Below are positions 55,601 through 63,986 of a stretch of 64,000 bases of DNA, in pieces. The stretch lies in NCBI GenBank assembly GCA_024679565.1, contig JAIBDD010000001.1, positions 87,672 through 151,671 on the forward strand, in the 5' to 3' direction. The notes beneath the pieces were generated by a model that ran no database searches, was not told the origin of the DNA, and was given only the letters and a program-made list of their open reading frames with translations. The stretch comes from Bacteroidota bacterium. Lineage in GTDB: Bacteria > Bacteroidota > Bacteroidia > NS11-12g > UBA9320. The position numbers and the translations under genes are program-made. Position 1 is the stretch's first letter. Each line of letters begins with the position of its first letter.

Positions 55601-56119
55601 AAAATAGCAAGATTTGATAATATTATTTTCTATAAAATAGCCTTGCTCTATTGTGGTTGGAAAGTCAACATTGGAAGAATCAATCCAAGAAAGACTGTTG
55701 TCGCCTTGTGTAAAATCTACACCCATCACTTCTTCTGGCGTATGATCTACAGCACTTAAGAGGGCTTTAAACGCTTGTTCTACAGTTAGATTAAATGAAT
55801 TATCTGAAGAAAGACTTTGTAGGTTGGCATACAAACCTCTGGATACATAACGTACGTTACCTTTAAGGACTAAAGCGTTTGCAACAGCATTAAAAATAGG
55901 TTTTTTATTAAACTGTTGTCTAACATAAACATGGTTAAATTCTGATGATTTATCCATGTAATCATCCGTTACCTCCAAATCAATTAAATCAGCAGGCAAG
56001 AGTTTATGTGTATCAATAAATTCTTGCTTAACTACTTCTGTTTTACTGTCGATGAACTGCGCAAAAACTGGATTGATAAGCAGTGTTATAACTGATGATA
56101 GGAAAATCTTTTTATACAT
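52625..56119 (-). CDS. Secreted M36 (fungalysin-type) metalloprotease with PA domain and T9SS tail
   Basis: This 1164-aa protein has signal peptide MYKKIFLSSVITLLINPVFA. An FTP-like propeptide precedes the catalytic domain with the zinc motif HEYTH at 571-575 (His571, Glu572, His575), the third-ligand region GEGWSDFLG and the M36 end VDGRDAILKADELLNGGKN. A PA insert is recognised by ILVDDGTANGSEGC and IAVFDRGNCSFVSKI. Later come a DUF11-like stretch (VQSAISNETIDYTIKVVN), a MAM-like jelly roll (NIRFRMVSDPAVGGRGWYIDDV) and a type A sorting domain (IQVFPNPIVTDFTV to YYLEVSDADKVRIFKLLKQ). It is likely a major extracellular protease. Confidence 0.92.
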   Translation of the reverse strand: MYKKIFLSSVITLLINPVFAQFIDSKTEVVKQEFIDTHKLLPADLIDLEVTDDYMDKSSEFNHVYVRQQFNKKPIFNAVANALVLKGNVRYVSRGLYANLQSLSSDNSFNLTVEQAFKALLSAVDHTPEEVMGVDFTQGDNSLSWIDSSNVDFPTTIEQGYFIENNIIKSCYFVQFFSYEPEHYWSAFVSASTGEIIVNSDNIVRCSFGNHNECHHESDFTPLRPIVSEVQNSTRIQADASYQVFNYPIESPNHGNRTIVEDPADSESSPFGWHDVNGVAGAEYTITRGNNVWAQDDLNGNNGTGSSPEGGSGLTFAADFDVNQSATNYIDASIINLFYWNNLMHDVWYMYGFDEVSGNFQENNYGNGGSGSDHVFADAQDGTGTNNANFATPADGQNPRMQMYLWGDGTTIDDYFQIDEPSAIARKYASAPATIGGTLTKTPVKGNLILVDDGTANGSEGCNALINNSSLSGNIAVFDRGNCSFVSKITKAQNAGAIGVIVINNVTTAPIAMRGNGAGALTIPSIMISQANGGTIKTRMAMEQVEGSMYDSSRIEGNFRDSDFDNGVITHEYTHGISIRLTGGPANSACLQSNRYQEQMGEGWSDFLGLIMTQHKDDAPEKRRGIGTYPRGQTINGGGIRVYPYSTSFAVNPVTYDYIKNAQFTVPHGVGSVWCSMLWDLHWAFIGEYGYDDDLYRGTGGNNIMMRLVLDAMKLQPCGPGFVDGRDAILKADELLNGGKNKKLIWSAFAKRGLGYSADQGTSASKADGAEAFDLPPFLDDYSIHKTGVQSAISNETIDYTIKVVNRGGVDLAKIDVFDSLGIEAQFVTSDGRCNLDFDKANNTFSLTINDLKAGDSIECGYSVKVNKEAGGKMAWLDNVEQDTANWTPTVDQGSIRWLRTQTESNSGFFSWFIQDVGTSSDGWLENTFDLTEMANPNLIFSHFYNTESANDGAVVEILVNGDWIDLGDKMILNGYNATIDANNTSRIAGRQAFSGNSNGFVQTNIDLSFYQGNVVNIRFRMVSDPAVGGRGWYIDDVALWNRFTLLSNLASATVDGDAVFDLTQTEIIKSDLLDTIVVPNVDVNELIQVFPNPIVTDFTVKFESKIERSLDLHIFNATGQDIWNGTIKSNNDLLIPANHLAAGAYYLEVSDADKVRIFKLLKQ

Positions 56120-56285
56120 ACGTGATTTATTATACTACAAAATCGAGCAAATATCGTCTATATGATTGGATGAAATGTCATGAGAATGCTTGAATAAAAC
56201 AACCAACACTTACGGAGCTTCAGTAGGCGTTCAAGGTTGACTCATAACAAAGCGCTTCACTTAAAAGTCGTCAATCGCCTTATCC

Positions 56286-56720
56286 TTAATTTTTACGCTT
56301 AGTTAAGGTCATAGAGAGTTGTCCAAGCTCTTGATAATCTTGGGTCATCTTTATAACACGCTTGATGAGAAATTCTACGCTATAGTTGCCAATGCATGGT
56401 ATCGCCTCATCGGTGCTTGTAATATATAATAACATACTATCTTGGTTAAACGTCCATTGGCCAAGAATGCCTTCTGGGTAATAATTTGATGTTTCGACGC
56501 TTGACCCGTCCGTATTAAATTCATATATGGTCGAAAGCGCGAGCTCCTCTCCAGCTTGAATAATCGCTGGAGACAATTCGGGCATGTCTGCATCCAGTTC
56601 TGTAATCTGCCACTTACCATGCAGGTCTGTGGCAGTATAATTTGGCGTACATCCACTTAATCCAACTAAAGTCAGGATTAAAAAGATAGCTGCTACTGGT
56701 TTTGCATTGCGTATTTTCAT
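56286..56720 (-). CDS. Small lipocalin-like lipoprotein
   Basis: Start chosen at ATG 56720 (MKIRNAKPVAAIFLILTLVGLSGC), which gives a standard lipoprotein signal; an ATG at 56741 would add seven residues. The 144-aa product has GKWQITELDADMP near the start, then ALSTIYEFNTDGSS, GQWTFNQDSMLLYI and a final LSMTLTKRKN, the usual layout of bacterial lipocalin-like domains. The ligand is unknown. Confidence 0.7.
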   Translation of the reverse strand: MKIRNAKPVAAIFLILTLVGLSGCTPNYTATDLHGKWQITELDADMPELSPAIIQAGEELALSTIYEFNTDGSSVETSNYYPEGILGQWTFNQDSMLLYITSTDEAIPCIGNYSVEFLIKRVIKMTQDYQELGQLSMTLTKRKN

Positions 56721-56871
56721 AAAAATAATTGGCTGTAGCAAGGTAATAGATAAAGGTTACGCTAACCATATCGAAAATAATTATTTGTCTATTGATTTTT
56801 ATCATCGACAGTTTGTCCACTTCTTTCCACTTTTGCGACTGCTCATTGTATAATTGCATAAAATATTACAA

Positions 56872-57819
56872 ATGTCAGAAAACGTCGAAAAAATAGAGTG
56901 TTTAATCATCGGAAGTGGACCTGCTGGATACACAGCTGCCATATATGCGGCACGGGCAGATATGAAGCCAGTATTGTACGAAGGCATGCAGCCAGGTGGG
57001 CAGTTAACCATAACCACAGACGTTGAAAACTACCCTGGATATCCAGATGGCATTATGGGGCCTGAAATGATGGACAATTTCAAAAAGCAAGCCGTTCGTT
57101 TAGGAACAGATGTACGTTTCGGGATGATTACGAAGGTAGATTTTTCAAAAGGTGCGCCACACAAAGTTTGGGTGGATGACAAACATGAAATTGAGGCAGA
57201 ATCAGTTATTATTTCGACAGGTGCTTCGGCCAAATGGTTGGGGATAGAAAGCGAAACTCGTTTAAACGGAAGTGGTGTTTCGGCCTGCGCGGTTTGTGAT
57301 GGGTTCTTTTATCGTGGTCTAGATGTAGCCATTGTGGGTGCAGGGGATACTGCAGCAGAAGAAGCTACATACCTTTCTAAAATTTGTAACAAAGTATACA
57401 TGTTGATTCGACGTGACGAAATGCGTGCTTCTAAGGCAATGCAGCATCGGGTTGAAAACACAGCAAACATTGAAGTGCTGTTCAACACGGAAACCGACGA
57501 GATATTGGGTGATATGGAAGTTGAAGGCGTTCGTGTGCACAACAACATCACCAACGAAAAGAAAGAAATCCCATTAAAAGGCTTTTTTGTGGCAATAGGT
57601 CATACACCAAACACGGCAATCTTCAAGGACATTATAGATATGGATGATCAAGGTTATATCATCACCAAACCTGATACAGCCAAAACAAACGTAGAAGGTG
57701 TTTTTGCCTGCGGAGATGCTCAGGACAGAATATACCGACAAGCTGTTACAGCAGCCGGTACTGGCTGTATGGCAGCGTTGGACGCTGAGCGCTACTTAAG
57801 CGCTAAGGGTCATGCCTAA
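56872..57819 (+). CDS. trxB: Thioredoxin-disulfide reductase
   Basis: This FAD- and NADPH-dependent enzyme reduces thioredoxin (315 aa). It has FAD site IIGSGPAGYTAAIYAARA, redox CxxC at Cys139 and Cys142 in ACAVCDGFF, NADPH site AIVGAGDTAAEEA and the closing GVFACGDAQD and RQAVTAAGTGCMAAL. ATG 56872 (MSENVEKIECLIIG) suits the family; a start at 56854 adds six residues of no value. It is divergent from the small lipoprotein gene and seems to be transcribed alone. Confidence 0.96.
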   Translation: MSENVEKIECLIIGSGPAGYTAAIYAARADMKPVLYEGMQPGGQLTITTDVENYPGYPDGIMGPEMMDNFKKQAVRLGTDVRFGMITKVDFSKGAPHKVWVDDKHEIEAESVIISTGASAKWLGIESETRLNGSGVSACAVCDGFFYRGLDVAIVGAGDTAAEEATYLSKICNKVYMLIRRDEMRASKAMQHRVENTANIEVLFNTETDEILGDMEVEGVRVHNNITNEKKEIPLKGFFVAIGHTPNTAIFKDIIDMDDQGYIITKPDTAKTNVEGVFACGDAQDRIYRQAVTAAGTGCMAALDAERYLSAKGHA

Positions 57820-57942
57820 AAGCACTAACACTGTTTACTACTTGGCAGTTATTGGTATTTGTCTTTTGATTACCACAAATAGGAAACAACCCTTTTTGGC
57901 AAAGTCACTATTCTGTATCTTGCGTCTTCAAAACTAGTTGAC

Positions 57943-59595
57943 ATGAGGCTTTCAAGAATACTTATTGTAGTTGTATGTACTGGTGTTTTTTCGAGTTGCA
58001 TAAAAGACATCCAAGAAACATTCAAAACCATCGATAGTGTGGAACAAGTGCAGTGGGACCCCACGATTGCCGTACCCATGGTAAACACACGTGTAACCAT
58101 AAGCGACTTTTTTAATGAAAGTTCAACCGCGTTTGTTGAAGTAGATGACGACAATCTATTTCACGTGGTTTATCGCGATGAGCTGGCAAGTTTGAAAGCC
58201 AATGAAATTGTGCGTATACCGTTGCAGCACTTTGATGGCTCTTTTGGACTTCTGCAATTCCATATCAATGAACTAAACAACACTGGTAGTGCTGAAGTTA
58301 GCTTCACTACACTCTTTAATTTTGGCGTTGATAATGCCGAAATTGACAGTATCGTTATGGGTGCTTGTGGTGTAATGACCCAATTGGTTTCCGATATTCA
58401 GCATGATGTTAAAGTGGAAATATCAATTCCTGAAATAAAAAAGAACGACCTACCATTAAAGTTTGCTTTTGATTTGCCTTATGATGGCTCAGGTACGGTC
58501 ACCTCTAAACAAAACAAAGACCTTAATAATTCATTTTTTAACTTAACAAAAAGTGGTGACAAAGACTTTGATCAACTGTTAGCTGAATTTAAAATAACAG
58601 TAACCAAGGTAGGCAGCAACCCAATTACCACTAATAACAAGCTGAGCTTTGTAACTGATTTTATCTACAATGAGTATGATGTTTTATATGGTTTGGTGAA
58701 ACCTTCAGACATTTCTCCAGATGCCGCAGACACCTTGAGACTCGACTTATTTAAAGGGGTGGATTCTTCACTTCAGGATATTGAATTCAGAATTGGTGAT
58801 CCGAGGATTAAGATCATACTATCCAATTCTTACGGTCTTCCGATTAACGCCACAATTAGTGAATTTTCGAGCTACTCGAAGTCTAAAGGAAAGATTACCC
58901 TTAACGGATACCCAGACCCATTGGTAATACCAACGCCAAACAAACAACAAATAGGTGAAACTTTGGTGGATTCATTTGAACTAAATAAGAGCAACAGTAA
59001 CATCGCCGATGTTGTCAGTAATGTACCCGAGTATTTGCTATATGGTTACGGAGCCCAACTCAATCCGCCAGGAACTACGGAACGCAATTTTATAACATAT
59101 AACAGTGAACTGGTAGTTGGTGTAGACATTGACATCCCGCTTCATGGGTCTGCTGATGGAATTACCTTAAGCCGCGAAGTATCGCTTGACAGTACATTTA
59201 ACGATATGGAAGATGTTGAAGAATTGGACGAAGTTACACTTCGACTCTTTTTAGAAAACGACTTCCCATTAGATGTAGATATTCAATTGTATTTCCAGGA
59301 CGAAAATAATGCAACGATTGATTCCCTTTTTAAAGATGACACTTTCTTGCTTAGAAGTGTTGCCGTTGATGGTACCGGTAAAATTACAGGACCCGCCGTT
59401 TATACTTTAGACATCACGTTGAATAAAGAAAGGTTTGACAAAATAAGAGAATCCAAGGTCGGCTTAATTAAGGCTAATCTAAGCACATATAAGGGCGTCA
59501 CACCGCAACCTGAAGTTAAATTCTTCAGTGACTACGGCATAAGTGTCAAATTGGGTATACAAGCCAAAGGGGTATTTAATCTTAAAACGAAATAA
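57943..59595 (+). CDS. Lipoprotein of unknown function, paired with DUF5723 protein
   Basis: This 550-aa lipoprotein has its anchor at Cys19 (CTGVFSSCIKD). The segment WDPTIAVPMVNTRVTISDFF is conserved-looking and the rest is beta-rich with several D-rich loops (VDDDNLFHVVYRDE, DDVEEL-type). No catalytic signature. The next gene, a predicted outer-membrane protein, starts 3 nt after its stop. The two therefore probably act together at the outer membrane, which is inference from spacing. Confidence 0.72.
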   Translation: MRLSRILIVVVCTGVFSSCIKDIQETFKTIDSVEQVQWDPTIAVPMVNTRVTISDFFNESSTAFVEVDDDNLFHVVYRDELASLKANEIVRIPLQHFDGSFGLLQFHINELNNTGSAEVSFTTLFNFGVDNAEIDSIVMGACGVMTQLVSDIQHDVKVEISIPEIKKNDLPLKFAFDLPYDGSGTVTSKQNKDLNNSFFNLTKSGDKDFDQLLAEFKITVTKVGSNPITTNNKLSFVTDFIYNEYDVLYGLVKPSDISPDAADTLRLDLFKGVDSSLQDIEFRIGDPRIKIILSNSYGLPINATISEFSSYSKSKGKITLNGYPDPLVIPTPNKQQIGETLVDSFELNKSNSNIADVVSNVPEYLLYGYGAQLNPPGTTERNFITYNSELVVGVDIDIPLHGSADGITLSREVSLDSTFNDMEDVEELDEVTLRLFLENDFPLDVDIQLYFQDENNATIDSLFKDDTFLLRSVAVDGTGKITGPAVYTLDITLNKERFDKIRESKVGLIKANLSTYKGVTPQPEVKFFSDYGISVKLGIQAKGVFNLKTK

Positions 59596-59598
59596 GCC

Positions 59599-61044
59599 AT
59601 GAAAAGATTAATTATTACCGCCGTTGTTACCCTATTTGGATTACTACATGTACAAGGCCAAAACAATTTAACCTTGTACAACATGAAGCCCATTCCACAA
59701 AAATTTTATGTTAACCCGGCCAATCAATCGGATGCTAAAATATTTGTCGGCTTGCCGGGCATTTCCTCAAACTACTTTGATTTCGGGCTAAGCGCCTTTA
59801 AACTAGGCGACGTAGTTGACGCAATTAGACCTGACGAAAATGGCGATACGACGTTTATGTTGGGAGAATTCACGGATGGGTTTAAGAAAAAGAATTTCAT
59901 TTCCATTTCGAATGCCATGGATTTGTTTTCGTTCGGTTTTAAGCTCAAAAAGAACTATTTCTTTTTTAACACATCACTCGTCAACAATGTTAGGTTTACA
60001 GCTCCAGGCGATTTCTTCCAATTTATTGCCCAAGGTAATGGTGGCGCTAACCTCAACCGTAAATTCGACTTTGGTTTTGGTTTAGACATGATGTCTTATG
60101 CCGAGGTCGGTATTGGATATAGCCGTAAACTAATGAACGACAAGTTAACCGTAGGTGGACGGGTCCATTTCATAAAGGGCATCGCAACTGTATCTACAGA
60201 GGAGAGTTCTTTTAACTTTACTACAGACCCGAACACATTTGATTATTACCTGCAGTCAGATGTTCAAATTAATTCGGCAAACTCATTGAGTGGCTTACCT
60301 TCTATATCTCCTTTTGATTCTACATTTGAATTTACTGACTCCATGACATTTCAGGATGCTGTAAATTCCATTTTTAAAGGCGGAAATCGCGGAGTGGCTT
60401 TAGATCTTGGAGCGACTTACAAACTCAATAATAAACTTACCTTAAGCGCAAGTATCACTAACCTCGGACGTATTACTTGGAACACCAATACATACAATTG
60501 GAAATCACGAACCCCTGGTGCAACATATCAATTTACAGGTCTTAACATTGAAAACGCCTTAGATTTTGATGGCGATGACGTAGAGACTGCATTTAATGAA
60601 TTGGGCGACACGTTAAAATCTACGTTTAGGTTAGACAATAACACCGAGTCTTTTACTACAGGTTTATTTGCGCAGTTTTACGTAGGCGGGAATCTGAATC
60701 TCACCAAGAATCACAATGCCGGCGTTCTCTTGCATGGTAGTGTCTATAAAAAAACCCTTGATCCAGCCATTACATTGAGTTGGAACTCTAAATTAACCAA
60801 AGTGTTAGGTGTATCCTTGTCATATTCTGTTGCAAACAACTCATTCGTTAACGCAGGATTGGGTTTTAGCCTCAATGCTGGGCCAATTCAAACTTATTTC
60901 GTTAGCGACAACCTGATTGGTCTATTTGCGCATAAACAAGCTAACACCATCAATATGAGAACAGGTATTAATGTTACCATAGGTCGTGGTGAGAAGAAGC
61001 TAAAGAAGAAAAAGAAAGACAAGAAAAAGAAGGACGAAGAATAG
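59599..61044 (+). CDS. DUF5723-type outer-membrane protein
   Basis: This 481-aa protein has signal peptide MKRLIITAVVTLFGLLHVQGQ. The opening NLTLYNMKPIPQKFYVNPAN and YFDFGLSAFKLGD match DUF5723, a Bacteroidota family predicted to be a beta-barrel. Amphipathic strands run to residue 460 (for example FGFGLDMMSYAEVGIGYSRK, LTLSASITNLGRITW). After NINMRTGINVTIGRGEK comes a very Lys-rich tail of about 17 residues, unusual for a barrel C terminus. It is coupled to the lipoprotein upstream and convergent with glmM (1 nt between stops). Confidence 0.75.
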   Translation: MKRLIITAVVTLFGLLHVQGQNNLTLYNMKPIPQKFYVNPANQSDAKIFVGLPGISSNYFDFGLSAFKLGDVVDAIRPDENGDTTFMLGEFTDGFKKKNFISISNAMDLFSFGFKLKKNYFFFNTSLVNNVRFTAPGDFFQFIAQGNGGANLNRKFDFGFGLDMMSYAEVGIGYSRKLMNDKLTVGGRVHFIKGIATVSTEESSFNFTTDPNTFDYYLQSDVQINSANSLSGLPSISPFDSTFEFTDSMTFQDAVNSIFKGGNRGVALDLGATYKLNNKLTLSASITNLGRITWNTNTYNWKSRTPGATYQFTGLNIENALDFDGDDVETAFNELGDTLKSTFRLDNNTESFTTGLFAQFYVGGNLNLTKNHNAGVLLHGSVYKKTLDPAITLSWNSKLTKVLGVSLSYSVANNSFVNAGLGFSLNAGPIQTYFVSDNLIGLFAHKQANTINMRTGINVTIGRGEKKLKKKKKDKKKKDEE

Positions 61045-61045
61045 C

Positions 61046-62422
61046 CTAAAGCGCTAATACTTCTGCTTTTATTCTTTCTGTCAATTCGTGGGCCTTTTGA
61101 GCCGACTTACTTTCTGCATAAATACGAATAATCGGTTCGGTGTTTGAACCTCTCAGGTGCACCCATTCTTCCGCAAACTCGATTTTTAAACCATCTACGG
61201 TGTTGGTGTCTTCATGGGCATACTTCTCTCCCATTTTTAGTAGAATATCAGGAATATTCATCTCCGGAGTAAGTTCAATTTTGTTTTTGGACATTTCATA
61301 TAACGGATAGGATGCTTTCAATTCCGTCATCGTAGACTTTGTTTGCGCTAAATGGCTTAAAAATAATGCCACACCAGCAAGTGCATCTCTGCCATAATGA
61401 AGCTTTGGCCAAATGACACCACCATTTCCTTCACCTCCAATAACGGCCTGTGTCTCTTTCATTTTATCTACAACGTTCACCTCGCCAACGGCGCTTGCTG
61501 TGTATTGTCCTCCATGCTTTTCGGTCACGTCGCGCAGTGCCCTAGTACTCGATAAATTGGAAACAGTGTTGCCAGGTTGAAGACTCAATAGGTAATCAGA
61601 TACAGCAACTAACGTATACTCTTCGCCAAACATTTCCCCATTCTCCATAACGAAGCAAAGTCGGTCTACGTCAGGATCTACAACTATGCCTAAGTCCGCC
61701 TTCTTGGACTTTACCACTTCAGAAATTTTGGTTAAATTTTCGGCTAAGGGCTCAGGGTTGTGTGGGAAATCACCAGTAGGTTCACAATACAATTCAGTTA
61801 TTTGAGTTACACCTAAACGTTTAAGAACTGCGGGGATCGCTATACCACCTGTACTGTTAACACCATCGACCACCACACTGAAATTTGCCGCTTCAATCGC
61901 ATCTTTATCCACCTCACTGCAATCAAGAATAGCGTCAATATGTTTTTCAATCCAAGTATCATCATGGGTTACTTCACCCAACTCATTAACGGTAGCGAAA
62001 TGTATATCATCTCCTTCAGCAATCTGAAGCAACTGTTTACCATCTTCTGCGCTTATAAACTCTCCTCTACTATTCAATAATTTTAAGGCGTTCCACTGTG
62101 CTGGATTATGACTTGCAGTAAGAATAATTCCTGCCGCCGCATGTAAGCTAGGTACAGCCATTTCAACCGTAGGGGTTGTGCTTAACCCAAGGTCAATCAC
62201 ATTCATTCCCATACCAATTAAGGTGTTAGTTACTAAGCTTGAAATCATCGAACCGCTAATACGCGCATCTCTACCAATAACGATGGTATTGCCTTCATCT
62301 TGATCCTTCAACCACGTTGCAAAGGCTGCAGCAAATTTTACGGTGTCAATGGGTGTAAGATTTTCGCCCACCTTTCCACCAATAGTTCCTCTAAATCCGG
62401 ATATCGATTTTATCAACGTCAT
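61046..62422 (-). CDS. glmM: Phosphoglucosamine mutase / phosphohexomutase
   Basis: This alpha-D-phosphohexomutase (458 aa) most likely converts glucosamine-6-P to glucosamine-1-P for peptidoglycan and LPS. The phospho-Ser is Ser104 in TASHNPAQWNALK, metal site DPDVDRLCFV, sugar-specificity loop GGEGNGGVIWP and phosphate-binding loop RGSNTEPIIRIYAES. The GEGNGG loop form fits GlmM in Bacteroidota, although phosphomannomutase or phosphoglucomutase activity cannot be excluded. A perfect -7 element ends 5 nt before the ATG. Confidence 0.88.
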   Translation of the reverse strand: MTLIKSISGFRGTIGGKVGENLTPIDTVKFAAAFATWLKDQDEGNTIVIGRDARISGSMISSLVTNTLIGMGMNVIDLGLSTTPTVEMAVPSLHAAAGIILTASHNPAQWNALKLLNSRGEFISAEDGKQLLQIAEGDDIHFATVNELGEVTHDDTWIEKHIDAILDCSEVDKDAIEAANFSVVVDGVNSTGGIAIPAVLKRLGVTQITELYCEPTGDFPHNPEPLAENLTKISEVVKSKKADLGIVVDPDVDRLCFVMENGEMFGEEYTLVAVSDYLLSLQPGNTVSNLSSTRALRDVTEKHGGQYTASAVGEVNVVDKMKETQAVIGGEGNGGVIWPKLHYGRDALAGVALFLSHLAQTKSTMTELKASYPLYEMSKNKIELTPEMNIPDILLKMGEKYAHEDTNTVDGLKIEFAEEWVHLRGSNTEPIIRIYAESKSAQKAHELTERIKAEVLAL

Positions 62423-62426
62423 AGCG

Positions 62427-62434
62427 CAAAACTA
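62427..62434 (-). promoter_or_regulatory. -7 element abutting glmM
   Basis: On the minus strand TAGTTTTG matches TAnnTTTG. Its last G (62427) is 5 nt before the A of the ATG (62422), predicting initiation on the start codon. No -33 TTTG is at normal spacing. Confidence 0.5.
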
Positions 62435-62516
62435 CAAGTTGCAATTGAGTCGATGCTATTGTTATTTATTAAATCATAAACACGAAGTATATATCGCCTA
62501 TTTTGATTGACAATTG

Positions 62517-62524
62517 TACTTTTG
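62517..62524 (+). promoter_or_regulatory. -7 element abutting the EEP-family lipoprotein gene
   Basis: TACTTTTG ends 5 nt before ATG 62529, again predicting a leaderless transcript. A TTG at 62503 is too close (11 nt) to be a normal -33 box. Confidence 0.5.
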
Positions 62525-62528
62525 AACG

Positions 62529-63557
62529 ATGCGCAAAACAGCACTTTTACTTGGCATATGTTTCATTGTTGCAATGATTTATTCATCATGCAAAGAGCCA
62601 CATTACATGGGTGTAGCCTTTTACAATGTCGAAAATCTATTCGACACCATCGATGATCCTGAAACATTTGACGGAGAATATTTACCTGACTCTTTCAGAA
62701 AATGGAATACAGATAAATATCAAACCAAATTACAAAATTTGGCGAGGGTAATTACCTCATTTGATGGCGAGTATGCTCCTGACTTTCTTGGGTTATGTGA
62801 AGTGGAAAATAAAAAAGTGGTTGAAGATTTACTGGCAACAAATCCTTTGCGCACACTCAACTTCGAGCTTGTTCATTACGAAAGCAGTGATTTGCGTGGA
62901 ATCGATGTAGCCGCAATGTATAATCCTAAAAAATTGACGTTGGTCGAAAGTGGGGTACAATGGGTTGATTTATCTGAATTTGAGCAGATTACACGCGACA
63001 TTTTGTGGGTAAAAATGAAAAGTGTTGTCGGTAATGAAGACTTTCTCTTTTTCGTAAATCACTGGCCAAGTAGACGAGGAGGACTTGCCGATAGTGAGCC
63101 AAAGCGTATACAGGCTGCAAAAACACTAAAACAACTTAAAGACAGTTTGTTGCGCCTTACTCCAAAAGCCAATGTGGTTGTGGTAGGAGATTTTAACGAT
63201 GAACCAGACAACAAGAGTGTTTTGACTGAATTGAACACAACTGGTAACTATAAGACAATTAGTAATGAACAACTTTTCAACGTTATGAGTCGGTTGAATG
63301 ATAAGAAAAAAGGCAGTTATTGTTTTAGAGGCACTTGGAATATGCTGGATCAAATCTTAATAAACGACAACCTGCTCGATGGCAAATCATGGGATTACGT
63401 AGTAAAGTCGGGTAAAATTCGAAATGAAAAGTGGTTAAAGCAGGCCTCAGGAAAATATAAGAACTTCCCATTACGCACATTTGGGGGCAAAAACTATCTA
63501 GCTGGATATAGTGACCATCTTCCGGTTTACGCTCTACTGAAGCATAGCGGCGACTAA
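62529..63557 (+). CDS. Endonuclease/exonuclease/phosphatase-family lipoprotein
   Basis: This is a 342-aa protein with a lipoprotein signal (MRKTALLLGICFIVAMIYSSC, Cys21). The EEP fold is clear: FYNVENLFDTIDDPE (Asn/Glu metal site), CEVENKKVVEDLL, FFVNHWPSRRGG, VVGDFNDEPDNKSV (Asp/Asn) and YSDHLPVYALL (Asp-His). Members hydrolyse phosphodiesters of DNA, RNA or phosphoinositides. Here the anchor places it outside the cytoplasm, so scavenging of nucleic acid phosphate or nucleotides is plausible. The substrate is not known. Confidence 0.88.
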   Translation: MRKTALLLGICFIVAMIYSSCKEPHYMGVAFYNVENLFDTIDDPETFDGEYLPDSFRKWNTDKYQTKLQNLARVITSFDGEYAPDFLGLCEVENKKVVEDLLATNPLRTLNFELVHYESSDLRGIDVAAMYNPKKLTLVESGVQWVDLSEFEQITRDILWVKMKSVVGNEDFLFFVNHWPSRRGGLADSEPKRIQAAKTLKQLKDSLLRLTPKANVVVVGDFNDEPDNKSVLTELNTTGNYKTISNEQLFNVMSRLNDKKKGSYCFRGTWNMLDQILINDNLLDGKSWDYVVKSGKIRNEKWLKQASGKYKNFPLRTFGGKNYLAGYSDHLPVYALLKHSGD

Positions 63558-63585
63558 CCGTCAATTATTGTGTACATATTTTATT

Positions 63586-63593
63586 TACTTTTG
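63586..63593 (+). promoter_or_regulatory. -7 promoter element of rnpB
   Basis: TACTTTTG is a perfect TAnnTTTG, with a TTG at 63568-63570 (15-nt spacer). Its last G is 5 nt before 63598, the 5' end of the RNA as judged by P1 pairing. It calibrates the distance from this element to +1 in this genome. Confidence 0.7.
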
Positions 63594-63597
63594 TCTT

Positions 63598-63980
63598 GGA
63601 CAAACGGGTCTATCGCGTGCTTGCATGTGCCAGTACGAGGAAAGTCCGGGCAACGCAGGGCAATGCACCCCGATAACTTCGGGGGATTGCAACTGAAAGG
63701 TTGCAAGACAGCAAGTGTAGCAGAAAATAACATCCTGTCTTCGGATAGGGAATGGTGAAAACGTGGTGTAAGAGACCACGCTTTTCGGTGGCAACATCGA
63801 AACGGTACAAACCTTGCATGTTGAAAAACCAAGTAAACCTTAGTTTTAGAGCTGCCCGCTCAATGCTTCGGCAACTAAGGAGGGTAGGTTGATTGATCGT
63901 GACGGTAACGTCACGACTAGATAAATGATAGGCATTATGACTTTGGTCATGGTACAGAACCCGGCTTACAAGTTTGTCCT
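63598..63980 (+). ncRNA. rnpB: RNase P RNA component (class A)
   Basis: This is the catalytic RNA that trims tRNA 5' leaders. The universally conserved CR I segment GAGGAAAGTCCGGGC is at about 63639-63653, and the matching CR V ACAGAACCCGGCTTACA is at about 63954-63970. The ends form P1: GGACAAAC (63598-63605) pairs with GTTTGTCC (63972-63979). Length of about 382 nt suits bacterial class A RNA. Several open frames over this stretch are incidental. Confidence 0.97.
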
Positions 63981-63986
63981 TTTTTT
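63972..63986 (+). terminator. rnpB terminator
   Basis: The 3' arm of P1 (63972-63979) is followed by a run of seven T (63980-63986). Confidence 0.65.

Noticed and set aside
56120..56285. Possible small gene or RNA between the M36 protease and the lipocalin-like lipoprotein
   Set aside because: No open frame with a start, no promoter element and no hairpin with T tract were seen.
63570..63832. Open frames on both strands near the right end
   Set aside because: They lie over the RNase P RNA gene, whose conserved CR I and CR V segments and P1 helix are clear. None resembles a protein.
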